64,000 nucleotides of DNA from contig NC_133901.1 in the NCBI RefSeq assembly GCF_964199755.1, positions 23,469,583 to 23,533,582 of the forward strand, written 5' to 3'. Positions 47,485 to 62,500 of the stretch are shown here, piece by piece. Position numbers and translations under genes: made by a program. Each line of letters begins with the position of its first letter. Within the stretch, counting starts at the first letter, position 1. The notes beneath the pieces are model-generated. The model had not been told where the DNA came from, did not search any database, and saw nothing but the letters and a program-made list of their open reading frames with translations. Source of the DNA: Larus michahellis (taxonomy: Eukaryota > Chordata > Aves > Charadriiformes > Laridae).

Positions 47485-47524
47485 ATGAAGCTGAGGCGGC
47501 TGCTGCTGCGCTACTACCCGCCGG
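47485..47524 (+). CDS. DAW1: DAW1 exon 1
   Basis: [13 protein letters not shown] plus one base, donor G|GTGGGG (weak but phase-correct). An ATG 33 bp upstream (in ATGGGAACGGG) is in another frame, and its Glu/Ala-rich product is a composition artefact. Confidence 0.9.
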
Positions 47525-50500
47525 GTGGGGAGGCCAGGACGGTTCACTGCCCTGTTCAGGGGCCGTGCCGGCTCGGTGGGGCTGGGGCCAGGCGTGGGGA
47601 TCGCCGTTGGGCGGCCGCCCCTGTGAGGGAGGCGCGGGGTGTGTGCGGGGGGGTGGTGGTGGTGATGGTGGTGGGGGTCTCCTGTAATGGGCGTTTTCCT
47701 CACCTCTGTCATGGGCTAGGACAGAAGTAAGCTGGTGGATGGCGCTGGGTTGGCTTCAGGTGCGGGTATTTTGGCATCTGCGGTCGGTGGAGGGACTTCC
47801 AGCTCATCAGGGCTGTAATTAATGAATTACCATTGCGAAATCAAGGCGGTCTTATTTGCATTGCTGTAAGGAGTTTTACAAGGTCAAAAGTGGCGGTAGT
47901 TGGCACCAAAAACAACATACATGTGTTGTCAAGAGGTCTGATTAGCAAAAAGTTGCCACATTTCTTATTTTTTCTTTCTCTGTGCTGTGAATTTTCTGAG
48001 CAGAACCATGCTTTGGAAAGCTGTGCTGCTGAGCTGCCTTCATCGTTTATCATGAACTCAGTCAGGAGATTTAATGAATTTTAAGAAGTGAAACATGACG
48101 GAGATGGCCAGCTCAGGAAGTGTATTGTAATATCGGATCTTCCTTTCAACTTAATAACTTTTCTTATGGACTTGGAAAAATGCAAAATGAGATAGAAATT
48201 CATCTAAAGCATCCTTTCCCGCAGAAAACCAAGGAGCAGCAGAACTCTTTAACAACTGTTTCAAAACAGGAAGCAATGCGGTTAAACATTTTAATGCTTC
48301 AGCTCAGTAGAAGGTGCAGAGATGCCAGAGCATACCTAGAAATGGAAAGCGTGTTATGATTTTCTATACATTACTGCACACAGGCCTTTGCAAACACTGA
48401 AATAAATAGAACAGGTTTTGTAAAACATATTTTCCAGGCTTCTTGGAACACCAAACTACAACAAGTGTCTTCAGGACAGCTTCTTTGAAAATAGGGCTGA
48501 TGAAATAATGGAGAAAGTTGGGGAAAAAAGAGTATGTTCATTTCCAGAACAGAAAATGGGTCATAAACAATAATGTTTAATATCTTTTATTGTATAAACA
48601 CATCGGAGTTGTTCATCACCCTGCTAACTCTCAGCAAGAACAGACAAACTCGTTCCAGTTCCAAGAACTGGTAGTAGGTCTGCTGAAGTCAGTGGAGCAA
48701 TAAAAGCGGAAGCATCGCTGTCTACAGTGCCTGTTATAAAATCCCAGGTACCTAATTAAGACCTTCTTATTATTTTTTTTTTAAAGGAATTATTCTGGAA
48801 TATGTACAAGGTGGTGAGCCAAAGACCAGATCTATAGATCTACTTGATCTTCGACCTGAGTAAGTATGATATTATTTCAGATAAAAGCACTCTCTGCCGT
48901 TTTGTAGCATGCTCATATACAACTCTATTTGATTGTTTTAAATATAATTGAGGTCACCTATGTCTTTGTTCACTAAAGTACGCACTAAGAAAAAAAATAA
49001 CACAGTCAAATCATTCTCCTACTATTTTAAATACAGAATCTTGCATTCCAGCTGAATATTACCATCATGATTTTCTGTTCAGAGGTGAAGCCTCTTTTTG
49101 TTTATAGAGTTATGATTATCAAGATGCCTGTACAAAGCCAGCAGAAATATACAGCGCTTAACATTGTGATGAATGACAGTTAATTCTTAGGTCCTGTAAT
49201 AGTGTTACTGGTCTTCAGAACATTTTCAAACAGTGGGTCTAACTCAGCCCCCTGTTACGTTGGTTTAAAGGACCTCTGTTGAAATCACTGAAAGTAACAA
49301 CTAGGCATCAGTTCAGATCTCTCCTGTTAGTGAATTAATCCTCATAACAACCATAGGTAAGGCAGTGTAAGATAGGCAAGTAGGTGATTCCCTCTCACGT
49401 ATTTGTGTGGAGAAACTAAGTATTTGCTTCTGTTGCAAGTAATGGAAGCTTTCTGGTTTCCTTTGTTTCAAACCTAATTGCAGTTGGCTTCTTTGAAAGA
49501 ATAAGTAAGAGTGCATAATCTGATTTTCTAGTATCCTACCGATGATGAGAGAATTTGCAGGAGCTTGATATATCTAAAAATCAGGGGTTGGCCTAACTGA
49601 AGAATAAAAAATACAATGTATTTCAAAGTCAAGTTTAGATTTAAGTTTGATAAGGATATCTTTCGGTAAGATAGAAGGCAGAGGTCACTTCATGAGGAAG
49701 CAAGTAAGACTTGCTATGTGGAGGATGATACTCAAATTATCTGCCGCTGGCTTTCAGACAGTTGGAATGCACCAATCTGAAACTCCTATATGTATTCCTT
49801 GTGAGGAATAGGACAAATTTGTTGTAATGAGAATGTTGACTTAAGAAGTTATTTAGCTTTAGTACTGCTACATGTAATTTATGCACCAGTGCTTTATCCA
49901 TATTTCTTTAAGCCATTACAGAATGAGATAAATGCATATAATTTAATTGCTTACTTCAGTTTCTCTGCAAGTAAATAATATTCTTGGGTTTATATTCATA
50001 ATTATTGACAGAGGATGAAATATGGTGGATTTTGGTTTTTGGGTGATGGATTTTGTTTGTTTGGTTGTTTTTTTTACACACGCCCCCCACCCCCAATTAG
50101 CACAGATGCCATAGCCTTAGTAGAAGAAATTGGAAAAGGAGAACCTCTCATCACAGCTTCATGTAAGGAACACATCATACATTTAGTACGAAGATTGCAA
50201 GAGAAGCTAGAGGAAAAAGAGGATCACAAATTCTATCTTTTTAAGGTCAGAGACATCTTTAAAATAATTTGGGGCATTTTGGGGGGTTTCAGTTCTGGTG
50301 TTGCGAGTATGTTTTAACTGCTGCATATTATGCATGAGAGCAAAATTTGGACTTTATGGCCAATTTCTTGGCTCTTTTCAATCACCTCTGCACTGCTTAG
50401 AGTGACTGAGTCTGGACTGGTTATGTCGGCCAGGAATTCCCCGAAAAGTCTGGGAGGTGTAACTGTTCCGAGACACTGTTTACGCAGGCTTATGGACAAG

Positions 50501-53500
50501 GGTGTGTTTTGGATGGAGAGAAAGAATTCTCGTTTGTTAAATAAGGCCTGGGGGACAAGCAACACCCGTAGTTACGTTTAAACAAAACCTGCAAATCGAT
50601 CCCAAGTAAATTATCTGCTGGGAAAAGGCTCATCTTCAGTTTACAGACAGTAATTTAAAAATTTATTTTAAATGAGTAAGCTTTTTAAAAACAATGATTA
50701 GAGAGACCTTTCAGGGCTTCAAATCCAGGATTCAGTCTGTCAGAAAGGAATAGGTTTACTTGTATTTCATTGTGGAAATAAAAATAAAATTACTTCCAGA
50801 GATTGTATGTTGCAATCTGAAATAATTAAGTGTTGTATCTTTACTGTGTCAGCAGATGGCAATGTGTAGCTGTTAAAAATTGCTGGTCAGTCCTATGTTA
50901 TTGTTACCGTACATTTAGAGGAAAGGAAGAAGTTTTGTGTTGGTTTGTTTGGCTAAAAAAAACCCCTTACATGTTGCTAGACATAACTTCGATTCTTTTG
51001 ACCAACATTACACATTTGGGTGAATTCTGCAAAGATCTGTGTATTTAACCTTGAAAACAGAGCTATGTAATAAGGCATTTTAAATTTAAAAAGTTTATGT
51101 TCCGTTTTAAGGTATGCTCTCAACTGAGAAAATGCCTTGCGTTTCACAAGCTTTTAAAATTGTTTGTTCATCGCAGAGTCTGGGAAATCATCAAATATTT
51201 GTTTAAATTTCAGTGTAAATAAAGTATTTGTTCTTTGTTGGTTATAGTGCCACATTTGAGCTTCTGAATTTTGAAGTACTAGAGGCAGGCAAATCCAATC
51301 AGTGCTGGCTTATTTCCTTCACTGAAGAGTAGTCAGAAGTGTCTGAAATTAACTTGTTTTATGTTTCAGTTCCATTTAAAGCTACTGAGATGCTAATAAA
51401 ATATAAGAGGTGGGTGGAAGCGAGAATTTTTTTTTTTTTAAATGTGTTTGCATTGTTTGGAAAGGAATATTTTTTCCTGTTGCACTGGAGCATAATCTTA
51501 AATGAGTGTATAAACCCATCTTTTTGTTATTTCCAGTAATTGGGGTGACAGTGCTGTGTTAGGTACCCTACAGAGAAACAAGCTTTTGTAACAATTTCTC
51601 AGGTTTTAAACTAATGCATAGAAATGGTATACTGTAGTGATTTGCAGATTTTTATCTAAGGGACTGCTGTAGCAGATTTTGCAGAACTGAGGTACATTTT
51701 TTAAATTTTGCCTTAGGGTTTGATTATTGTATCATTTGCACAAGCAATTCTTGCTGGCTTAGAGTTCTGTGGATGAAGCAACTGCAGCACTGGGCATTGG
51801 AAGAACAGAATTAGTCCCATGATCTGAAATTGCACATAAACCCATCTCATTTTCCTCCCTTTTTTCATAATGGTTAAACATGTTTGTTGTTCAGAGCTGC
51901 CTGCATGGAGCCCTAAAAATGTCATGGGTCAAATTTCCATAAACTTCCATGATTATCCATTCTCATGTGTAGATATTTGTATTCTGTGGCTGTTTAAAAA
52001 AAAAAAAAAAGCAAAATATTTTTGTCATTCCCACTGCTGTAACTGAAAGTACAACTTGTCTTACTTTCTGGAGAGAACAGAAATTGCTGTTTCTCTAACA
52101 TTAAATATGTTTTTTCTCTCTCTCTCTCAGTCCTTCACTTGACCATTGTTATTTCCATTTTATCAGTCCCTGCTCTTCTGAGTAGATGATCTCTGAGCTC
52201 CTTTCGTTTTTCTTTTGGAGACAGACAGCTGAGAAAGCTAAAGTTAAGAACAAAAAGTTGAAGCTCTGGTAATATGTCAGTGATTAAATCGCGTTGCTCA
52301 TAAATCATTTCTTCTTCATTCTTACGCTGTGAAGAAGACCTAGTGGACCACTGCTGTATTTTTAACATCCCTTTACTTCACTGTCAGCAGTTGCTGTGAT
52401 TTTCCAGGATATGATTTTATTATGCTTTAGACTCAAGCAGAAGCCAGCTTGTAATAGGTGAAAGTTGTTCAAATGCAAACCCTGATATACAGTAGCCACC
52501 TTATTCAAACACAAACCAGATTATTATTTGTTCTTTTGTCATTTTCAAAGTATCACAGCACACTTAATTTCATTGGCAGTATCTGAAACCATTTTCACCT
52601 ATGTTTAATAAACCTTACTATTATTATGGCTATGAGATAATTTACATTAAACATATATACTGTCTGATTTTAAAGGACCGTAGAAGCAATGTTAGAAAGA
52701 GTCACCTCCATAACCTACACAATACAGGCAGACATCAAATTTGAAATTCCCTCTTTGAATTTTGTCTTGATAACTATCTTTTTTATGGTTCTGCATGCCT
52801 TTTTTGTCATGACCTCACAGGACGTAGATGTATCTTGTTTCTGTTCTTCATGTTTTTGAAAACAAAATCATATACTAGCTGAAAGCATCCCATAACCTAA
52901 AAGACTCAAAATACTCAATTCAGCTGGATCTCTTCATTCACTATATAAGGCTTAGTATTAGTTGGGATTGCTTTCATCAGTGATCTCACCAGACGTGATC
53001 TCCTCACTCATTTGTTTTTCATCTCTGGTCTAGGGTTACTTTGCTGGTCTCAGAGAAGGTGGAGAAAAAGCAAACATGGGGGAAAAGACAGTTCATTCAA
53101 GTAAAATATAAATTTCAAATCAATACTATATAATACCTTACAGTGATAACCTGTTGAGGCATGGGAGATTTTTTTAGTTAGAGATTAATGTATTGCAGCT
53201 GTAACTGCTACTCTGACAGGAGGAGAAGAAAATATTAACCTAGTGAATATTTTAAGCAATTGTTATTGGTTCTTTTTTTTAATTTTCATCAAATGTTGTT
53301 TTCTTCTTCCTTCCCTTGCTTCTGTTTCAGGTACTTAGAGCACATATATTGCCACTGACTAATGTAGCATTTAACAAATCGGGTTCCCGGTAAGTTGTTT
53401 TCAAAGTCAAAGTACATAATCACTAATTGAAGTTTTGTATTTGTAAATTAAATTGTAAGGGAATTTCAGTGCTCTTATCTTGCTGCAAAAAGAATTCAAA

Positions 53501-56500
53501 GAATTCAGCTGTGTTACTTCTAAGCATCTTTGACATAAATTCATTTGGGACTTTCACTGTAGTGGAATTTCATGTAAATTGATTCAACTGTGGGCACATG
53601 CCAAATCATTTTTTCTTCATGTCTTGAAAGCAACAGCTTGCTTTCTAGTTGAAATACATTAAAGATTAGAAACAATTTTTTTTGTGAGTAACAGTTTAAA
53701 AAAAAAACAGAAAAGGAATCTCTATGGTCATTAATCTGTTTTTTTGAAAGAAAGAAGATATTTAGGGTCTGAGACAGTGCTAACTGAAATCTGTGGAAAT
53801 AACTCATTTGACTATGCACCAGGACCAGTAAGATATTTACTGTATTCAGAAATTAATTTCTCTTTCCTTTAGCTTTATCACTGGAAGCTATGACAGAACC
53901 TGCAAAGTATGGGATACTGCATCAGGAGAAGAGCTACGTACGCTGGAGGGACACGGAAATGTTGTCTATGCAATAGCTTTCAATAATCCCTATGGGTAAA
54001 TATATTTTCTCTGGGATACATCATAATTGCTAATCATGTATTTTGCAAATACAGAACTGTTACTCAGACTTTAACATCAAATATATTATCTCAAATTGAA
54101 AGGGTTAAAATTCTGAATTTGTAAAGTTCAAGTATAATCACCATGGAACAGCACTGTATATTATTTTTATGAGAGATACACTCAAGCGTGTTTTCTGCTA
54201 TAATTTGTATATGATGTGAAATATAAGTACTTACTACATCTTGTGTTGCTGCAGTTAAGGAGAAAGAACGTTTCTGTCATAATAAAAGTGGGTTTCTCCA
54301 TTTGGTGTGGCACATTCATTATTATTTAGGACAGAATTTAGAAGTGTCATAGCTGTTGAGTAATTATTATAAAATCCACAGGGTGCCGCTGTATGAATGT
54401 CAAATATGAATCTATGCATCTTTTGTTTTCTGCAATAACTGTTTGCCCTAGGTTAGAATTGCCACATGGTAGGTGAAGGGAATTACACGTTAGCTACCGA
54501 AGTTTCGTTGTCATTTGCTTCTTGAGGAAGCTGTCGTGTATAAGTAAACTGTTTTGCTTCCCTGCAAAATAGGAAAAATTAATTCCTATTTTTATATTGA
54601 ATCACATTACTTCTTTCACTGTCAGATGCTGGATTTATCAGTTAAGCAATACACAATCAACATCAGAAAATAATAGTTACAGACTTTTTCTTACATTATT
54701 CGGAGCATCATCATTTCCTTCTAGATGAAAAGACTTTATCTAACCTAGAACCTGCTACGTCAATGTCTTATATTCTGCTATTATTCTTAACTATTTTAAA
54801 GTAACCAATTAATGAGATTTTTATGTACTGTGAAGAAAGTAATGTATGACAAATACCTGTGCAAAGATCAATAACTAGACTGTAACATTAAAGTGGAGAA
54901 GTGATATATAGCAAGCGAAAGCTTGGTGAGAACCCTGAGCTACATTATTTAAAGTTCAGTATAAAAGAACTTTTTTTTTTTCTGCTCATCTTTAGATTTC
55001 GATACAGTGTCCTTTGCTACATTTTCTGGGTACCTCACTTCAGTCTTGCTCTAACTGCAGTTGATCACAACACTTCCACTGACTTTGGTGGGAGTGGAGT
55101 TCGACCTCTGAAATTTGGGTAAACTGCTTATAAAAGGAGTTTGTAACTGTTGATAAACAGGTGCTATCTGACAAAATGACATAACTTTTAAATACATCTG
55201 GAAGTCCAGCAGATAACTTCATCCCTAATGTAGATTAGTCATCAGTTATGAACAGTTCTGTGCTAATAGGCACAGCAGCTCTTTGAAAAACTAATTATGT
55301 CTGCTAATTTTTTCTACTAATGTAACTTCTGTTTGTGAAATCCTGCTTCAGTATCTTATAGTGCAGCAGAATGCACCAAAATGAATGAAAAATTCAACAG
55401 CTGGGTATTGTTTCTGTGAGTTTTACTGTCTTTGAGGTCAGAGTTTTTTTTCTAAATAAAAATGTCAGGATTTTTTCCATTTAGTGACAAGATTGCCACT
55501 GGATCTTTTGATAAAACCTGCAAACTGTGGAGTACAGAAACAGGAAAATGTTATCATACTTTCAGAGGACATAGTGCAGAAATAGTGAGTACCGATGGAC
55601 ACTTCGTATTCCTTTTTGTTTTCTTATTCCATCACTGATGACTGTGCGTTCCAAGTCCCTGTGAGCTGAGACTGGAAGGGGCAGCTATTCTATTGCGTCT
55701 GTTCACACATTCAGATATTGTGAATGTTTCCGCACTACAAGAAAAAATACTCTGACAGTTCTTAAGAAATAGAATAAAACATTGTATACAGTTTGAAATT
55801 ATATTTTTATTTTTAGTTTGTTCCAATTTCACTTGTTTGCTAAATGTGAAAACATTTTTGAAAAACACCATAACAATCGGAATTTTCAATTTACTGCATA
55901 TATCTGTTCCTTGATTTGTTTATGCATCTAATTTTTTTCTAGGTATCTTGCATTGTGTCTCGTATTTGCAGAACTAAATACACAAGAACGTCATTGCTTG
56001 TATTGCTGTCTTTCACATGTAGATCTGTACTTCACATACAGGGCCAACTGGAGCCATAGAAGACGGAATTTCTGAAATTCTAAGCGTATTAGCTGGGAAT
56101 ATGTGGGATGCTGAAATGTCAAAGATATATGAAATGAAAATAATTTTAGCTTAAAAATGGTTAGTTTCCTTTCCAGTGCACTGAGATCCCTCTTAGCATT
56201 AGTGAATATCTTGATACACAGCATTCCGATTTAAAAGATCAGGGCAAATCCACTGAAACTCTTAATGTCAATGCAGAATATATTTTTTAACAGAAATAGC
56301 TATACAATCATTATTCAATAAAGCATTTCTGGAAACATTTGGAATTTAATTTGTAGATTGTGAGGCCTATAGCTGGTGTGTTTGGTGGATGGTAGTTTAC
56401 CTTGGTGGAATGTGACCTTGGTTTTAGTGGTTTTTTGATTCTCTGGATAATTCAAAACAGTTACCTCTTACACTGGAGAATGCGTTTGCTTATTGAGACA

Positions 56501-59500
56501 GGCTGCAGTGATTTTGCTGCTGCAAATCAGTTGGCTAAATATTTAAAGGCCTGTCAATTTCTTCTGACTTCTGGAGGCATTAGATTAGACCCAAAGTGTT
56601 ATGAATTGTGCTAGCAAGTAATTAGTAGAATATAATAGCCAGCAGAAGATGATGTGTTTCTCTGAATGAGACTAGTTTCTGAAAGGCCATTATTGCATAT
56701 GATACTTTGCTGGCAAGGGCATGTTCATAATTATTCAGTATAAAAAAAAAAAAAAAAGAGAGAAAAAGAAAGAAGTGGACATAATGAAAATGCACCAGTG
56801 ACCCTAGCTACTGTTTTCCTCTTTACATGGCACCTCCTATTCTTTATTAGGAGAACAGTCATATTGAATAATTACAGAAAATGGGAAAATGACTACATGA
56901 TTTTCTAATGTGAAAAATTAATTAAGGAAGTTGTTGAGCTTTTGTTCTTGCTTTTTCATAAATAAATATGATGTTGTGGCAATGCCCTCAGCAAATGACC
57001 TAGATAATGACACCTGTAAAGAGTATGAGTGTACAAAGTGTGTTTGGGGGTACACAAAACTGTCTGGAGGGTCTTTGCCCCAAACTGATCAAGTTAAAGA
57101 GGAAGCCTACCAAATGATAGTGTTAGGGAGGACTGTCAGGCAGATTGAACAGTAACTGGAGAATCTCAAAGAGAATTTTGAAATAAAGAAGTAGAATTTT
57201 GAAGAAAGAAAAGGAAAGAAGTAGAAAAAGATGAAAGAATCAAGATAATTTATAACAGGGTGGGGGATATATTAGTCTGGAAGTTGTCACAACCTGCTCT
57301 GGTGCTTCCAGAAGTCACCGAGGGCATCACAATCTCTGCCTAGACCCGAGAGTGTAACCTTCCTTTTGGAGACACCATGAGGAGTCTTCATCTGACTAGT
57401 GAATTGTCAGTACGGGGTTCAACAAAAAGGGCCAAATTGTCCATCGCCCCACCCCCATGAGACGTGCATATGTGAATTTGGATGCCTTCTCTCTGGTGTG
57501 TGGATCAGCAAGTTGTAGGAAGTGGCGTGGGTTCAACTAAAGCTAAAGCGCTCACGTCTCCTAGGGCAGGTGTGTGTGAGTAGGGGAACACATACTGCTA
57601 GGAAATGGGGATGCGCTTGTATCCCACTCATCCCCTGAGAGAGGATGAGTGAGTGTGCGTGCAAGAGTGTGAAAGTGTGTGTGATTAAAACTTCTTGGAG
57701 TTAGAGGAGGTGGTTTAGATATTTGTAGCTGTTTATTAAGATTGCGTAAGTTTATCTTTGTATTAAAGATACTGATACTGAATACATAGTTCTCTGCCAG
57801 TTAACTATGCACTGTTAATAAATTAACAGACTGCTTCAGGCTTGCTTTTCATTAAAACTTTCAGAACTAAATAGTTGCTCCCTGTGACACAAAATGAAGC
57901 ACCTAAATAGTGAATTTTAATCCAGGCTCAGAAAACAATGCAGGAAATCTTCCAGTAAGTCTTTTTAATGCATTACCATTGCAAAGCAGCCAATCAGTCC
58001 AATTGATTTGAGTAGTCATCCAGAGCTATGTGATAAGGATTTATTGCTCTTCTAGTGAGCTGTTGGAAGAACTCTGCATAAAATATTGTCAGACTTTTGT
58101 CTTTTTTTTAAAAAAAATATTAATCCTGACCCATTGTTTTTGAGAAAATGTATATAAACACTCTCCCACTTTTTCCATCCAATGTTTCTTGCTATAGGTA
58201 TGTTTATCATTTAATCTTCAGAGCACATTGGTGGCAACTGGAAGCATGGATACCACTGCCAAATTATGGGATATCGAGAAAGGCGAAGAAGTAGTCACTC
58301 TAAGTGTATGTTTGCCTTCCTTACGGTTTTAAAAATGTTCCTTGCTTTCTTAGTTTTCTGAGACAAATAACAGTATAACCGTTCCAATGATTTCAAAACT
58401 TGCTGAGTTTCTTTTACCAGGTGGTCCCACAGTGACTGCAGTTAAAACAGATTAAGAAAACTTGAAGGGAATGATAGAGCTATGGTATTTTATAAGAAGT
58501 CCTATTTATCAAAAGGCAGAATTTCTCATTTCAATAACATTACTGCTATAGATCAGAATGCCTTCCATCGCTCATTAAAACAGGTTGCTATACTGTAAAT
58601 TATGACCACTTCTGCATTAACATAAAAGAACTCTGAGAACATTAATGTCAAACACTACATCTGTATGGATCTTCTTCTTGTAAGCATCAGCAGACAACAT
58701 ACATCCACTTACCTCTAGATTGTGATGTCTCTCTGCTCTACGTGGCTTACTGGGATTATACAGGTTCAGACTGGCCTGTGCTGTTTCAATGCATTTCTCG
58801 TGCATAAATCCTAAATAACAGGTAGCGCATAAGCTTCCTTTGGTGTATGTGGCCTATAGAGTGAGGAAGGCATTTTATCCTCCTTGACTTTATCTTCCTT
58901 AGAGCCCCGAACAGAGCAAAGAGCAGTAGAATGTGTGAACTTTTAGCTTATAAGTATGTGCACATTAATTTTTCCAACCCTCTCCACCAACACCAATGAC
59001 AAGCTGTACTGTAGTTTACTGTAAAATGAATCATCTGGTTTCAGTATGTATTGATGAACAAATATGATTCTGTTTAAATCAAATATGGGAAATATACACT
59101 GATGACATCACTGAACAATTGTTCATTGCTTAAGTGATGTGCCTGATTTCTTTCAGTTATTGGGATATTGACTATTCCACAGTCCAGTATATCTTTCTGC
59201 AAAAGCTGTGATATATTGGACAAGACAGTAAATGATATATTGAAGGGTTATAGAAGGATTATACTGCTGGAAAAAAAGCTACATATTAAACTACATTAAT
59301 GGAAAAGTTATAATTTGCGTTCTCATACTCCTTTTTTAAAATTCTCTCAGGGGCACTCAGCAGAAATTATTGCATTGTCTTTCAACACCACCGGAGACAG
59401 GATTATCACTGGCTCCTTTGACCATACAGTAGCAGTGTGGGATGTTGGCACTGGCAGGTACTAAAGTACTAATAAATATAATTTTACATTGCATGTTTTC

Positions 59501-62500
59501 ATGACAAGTGAAAGAGACAATGTTGAGCTACAAATTACAGACCTTGTGTTTTGGCTTCATTTAGAGTATACGTTCCTTCATCTTATCATTTGTTACTCCT
59601 GTTCTCTTTGTTCTTCTGAAAAGGAATGCTGCTCATGAAGTGCTTTTGTATGTTTTTTTTTCCTAAATTTCCATCTTATGAGCACTGAGGAGGCAGACAG
59701 AATGGACAGATCTTGTGTTTGTTGCTGATGAAATCTTCAAACAGGAAAATATTTTACCAACATGGAAACTCATGGTTTGGAAGGTGTCTATAGTTTCTAG
59801 ATGGAACAGGCTGTTTAAGTAGAAAGAAAGTATATTTTATGTCATAGAAAAGTAGCCTGGTCACATTGTCTTTAAAAACTATAGAGGGTCTGTTTTCCTT
59901 TCCACAATCCTTTAAGTCAGTATAAATTTATAGAGGAGAAAATTTGGCCCCTCTGACTACAGAGAACAGAATGTCTTGATTATGATGCCAACAAATAATA
60001 ATTTAGTAGCTAAATATGAACTTGTTGTATTATCCTGACAAATTCACTTGTTTTTTCAACTGGAAACTCAGTATAAGTGGAATAATAAAATGATTGCCCT
60101 GGTGACTGACAAAGTAATTTATGAAGAAAACCATTTTGTTACATTCTCAGAGGTCATGTCTTTTTTCTTTTTGTGACAGCAAGGGGAATATCTCTGAAAT
60201 GTCTATATAAAAGGAAGTGTGTGTATAGTGATATCTTGGGGTAATAAACAATGCGTATCACTTCAAAATGAGAGTAATCATGTGATTTAAAAAAAAAGTA
60301 TACATAGTACATAGTACATCATTTACGGCTTGATCCTGTAAGCTTTGAGCTTATTCAACACCAGAATTTTAATGTTTGGCATGGAAATACTTAGGAGGCA
60401 CTCACTCAGCAAACTAGACCTTTGGATTCAACTTCATTCAGCCTGGTGTTCTTGCAAATATTTTTTGTTTGAAAACAGTTTCTTCTTCCAGCTTCTTGTC
60501 TGAGCCTGCAGCAAATTCAGTCTTGGGATTTTCATGTTGCATTCTTTTTTTCTAAGAAATGAATGTGGACTTCATGTCAGGGTCAATACCAGGAAGTGGA
60601 ATATGAAGGAGAAAATTCTTGTTTAAACACTGGCAGCTCTAGTGATTGGCTAGTGGGCAACAGAATTGTGCCAGAGCCAGCATTCAGCCTTTTAGATGGC
60701 AGTTGGGGATGTATATATTTAGTAATAATGAAAAGTTGCAGTCAGAAATACTGTGAGCAAATCATACTTTGCTGTATACAGGTTCAGGTAGATTTGCAAA
60801 AATCTTGTAGGTGAGGTTGTGCATGCCCATCTTTCACCATATGAAATACATGAGAAACACTGCTTTCCAAATCTGAGTTACAACTTGAAGTTTCTTTTAA
60901 TTTTGCTGGCTGACCGATGGGTGACTGTGTTCCTCAGTTTTATTCTGGGTAGGTATCCAGAATTGTCCTGAGGGAAGTTGATGCAGGGACAAGAAATCTC
61001 AAGAATGTTCAAGAAGGCTTTCTTCATAAAATGTTAAATTTATAAAAAACCCAAAACAACCACACAACAAAAAAACGGGAGGGGGACACGCACACACAAC
61101 ACAGGACATGCTTTTGGAATATAGGTCTGTATTTCATCAATAATTTCTCCATGGCAGGTACGGTCAGCTACAGTTCAGCTGAAGGTGTCTTCAGTTTCAT
61201 GTGACAAATCAACAGCCTGTAACTGGGGTCAGGAGTTGTGGACACCAAGATGCTGAGAGAGAGACGGCTTCTTATTTGTAATTCTAGTGCAAATATTAGA
61301 GCATCCATATATTAAGTTTCACTGGAAACTGAAAGCTAAAGAAGTATTATTATGACTGAAGCTGATTTTTTTCTATTATTATTTTTAAAAATAATTTAAA
61401 TGGAATTTTTTCATGGCATTTCACAAGTCTGTTTTCTGTGTTCTTTCTAATTGTTTGTCTGATAGATAGTGGTTTCTGTGAGATGTCCCATACTTTGCTA
61501 TTTATTCTGCTTATTGACCAGATATTTACGTTGAAGCTTGAAGCCTGGACTGTCTTTGTGAAATTTGGAAATTCAAGTCTTTAGATTGTACATTAAAACT
61601 TTTTCCATTATTAGTTATTTTGGGTATTAGGTATTACAGTAACAGCAGTTTCTATGGCCAAATAATATGTTCACAAAATTAAGTTTCCTACTGTTGTTTT
61701 CTGCTTGTTGATTTTTGGTTTTACTGTAAAAAGGTCTACACAATTACAATGGTGCATGCCTCATATTGTTAGAAAGTAAAAGGCAAGTAATAGTAGAATT
61801 CTATAAAATGACACAAGTTTAATCAAGTTTTTGTTATCATAAACAAATAGAAAATTCAATTGCCTAGGAGATTTGCTTTGCTGTTCATTTAGCATATATA
61901 TTAATTTAGCTACCCTTACATATCTTATGCGATGAATAAAAACACTTCAGTCACTTAAACTCATTTAGTTGTTTTTCTAGTCATTAGTTTATCCATTAGT
62001 TCAAGCAGTTTTCTACTAATGATACAGTCATATTAGCATTGTGATAATAACCTAATTTAATAATCCTTTAATATATGTATGGCGATTAATCATTTTCAGG
62101 GTTCATTGCCTTATAGGCCATTAACTCATAGGAAGCAATAATGGCTAATTGTACCCTCTCTATTCAGCTAAAGCTGAAGAATTTAATGGAACTAGTATTG
62201 CCAGTCTCGTGCAGCAAGAAGTTTAGGATTAATGAGGATTAGAAATCATATTTCATTTAGGCCGTCATCTGCCTGTTACTTGGGAACATGATCACATTTA
62301 GTACCTGATTAAGTTCCATCTGATCTTCAGTGGATTTTATAAATGGTTTAGATTATATGGAGCTTTAAAGATGCACTGTTTACAGTTCGTTGAAGTAGGA
62401 TAATGGGAGAGAAATGTGGAAAAACTTGCGCTTTGTGCTTTGTATGTAGAAGAATACAAGAAATCTGTCTCTGGCACTGGGAAGTTATCACATTTCAGTG

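Larger units (their letters stand above)
53390..58197 (+). other. DAW1 introns 4 to 6 (between exons 4, 5, 6 and 7)
   Basis: The first two (53390-53872, 53996-55484) show nothing but AT-rich intron sequence. The third (55585-58197) holds an A run near 56742-56757 and a purine-rich stretch followed by a GC-richer block near 57170-57840 that might be a retroviral LTR remnant. Confidence 0.6.

Noticed and set aside
47005-47730. 241-codon plus-strand ORF across the DAW1 promoter and exon 1, and a 78-codon minus-strand ORF (47138-47374) sharing its sequence
   Set aside because: The shared Arg-rich peptide on both strands is a direct result of the 96-bp palindrome. The frame covers the DAW1 start but reads through the exon 1 donor. 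It is a GC-rich artefact.
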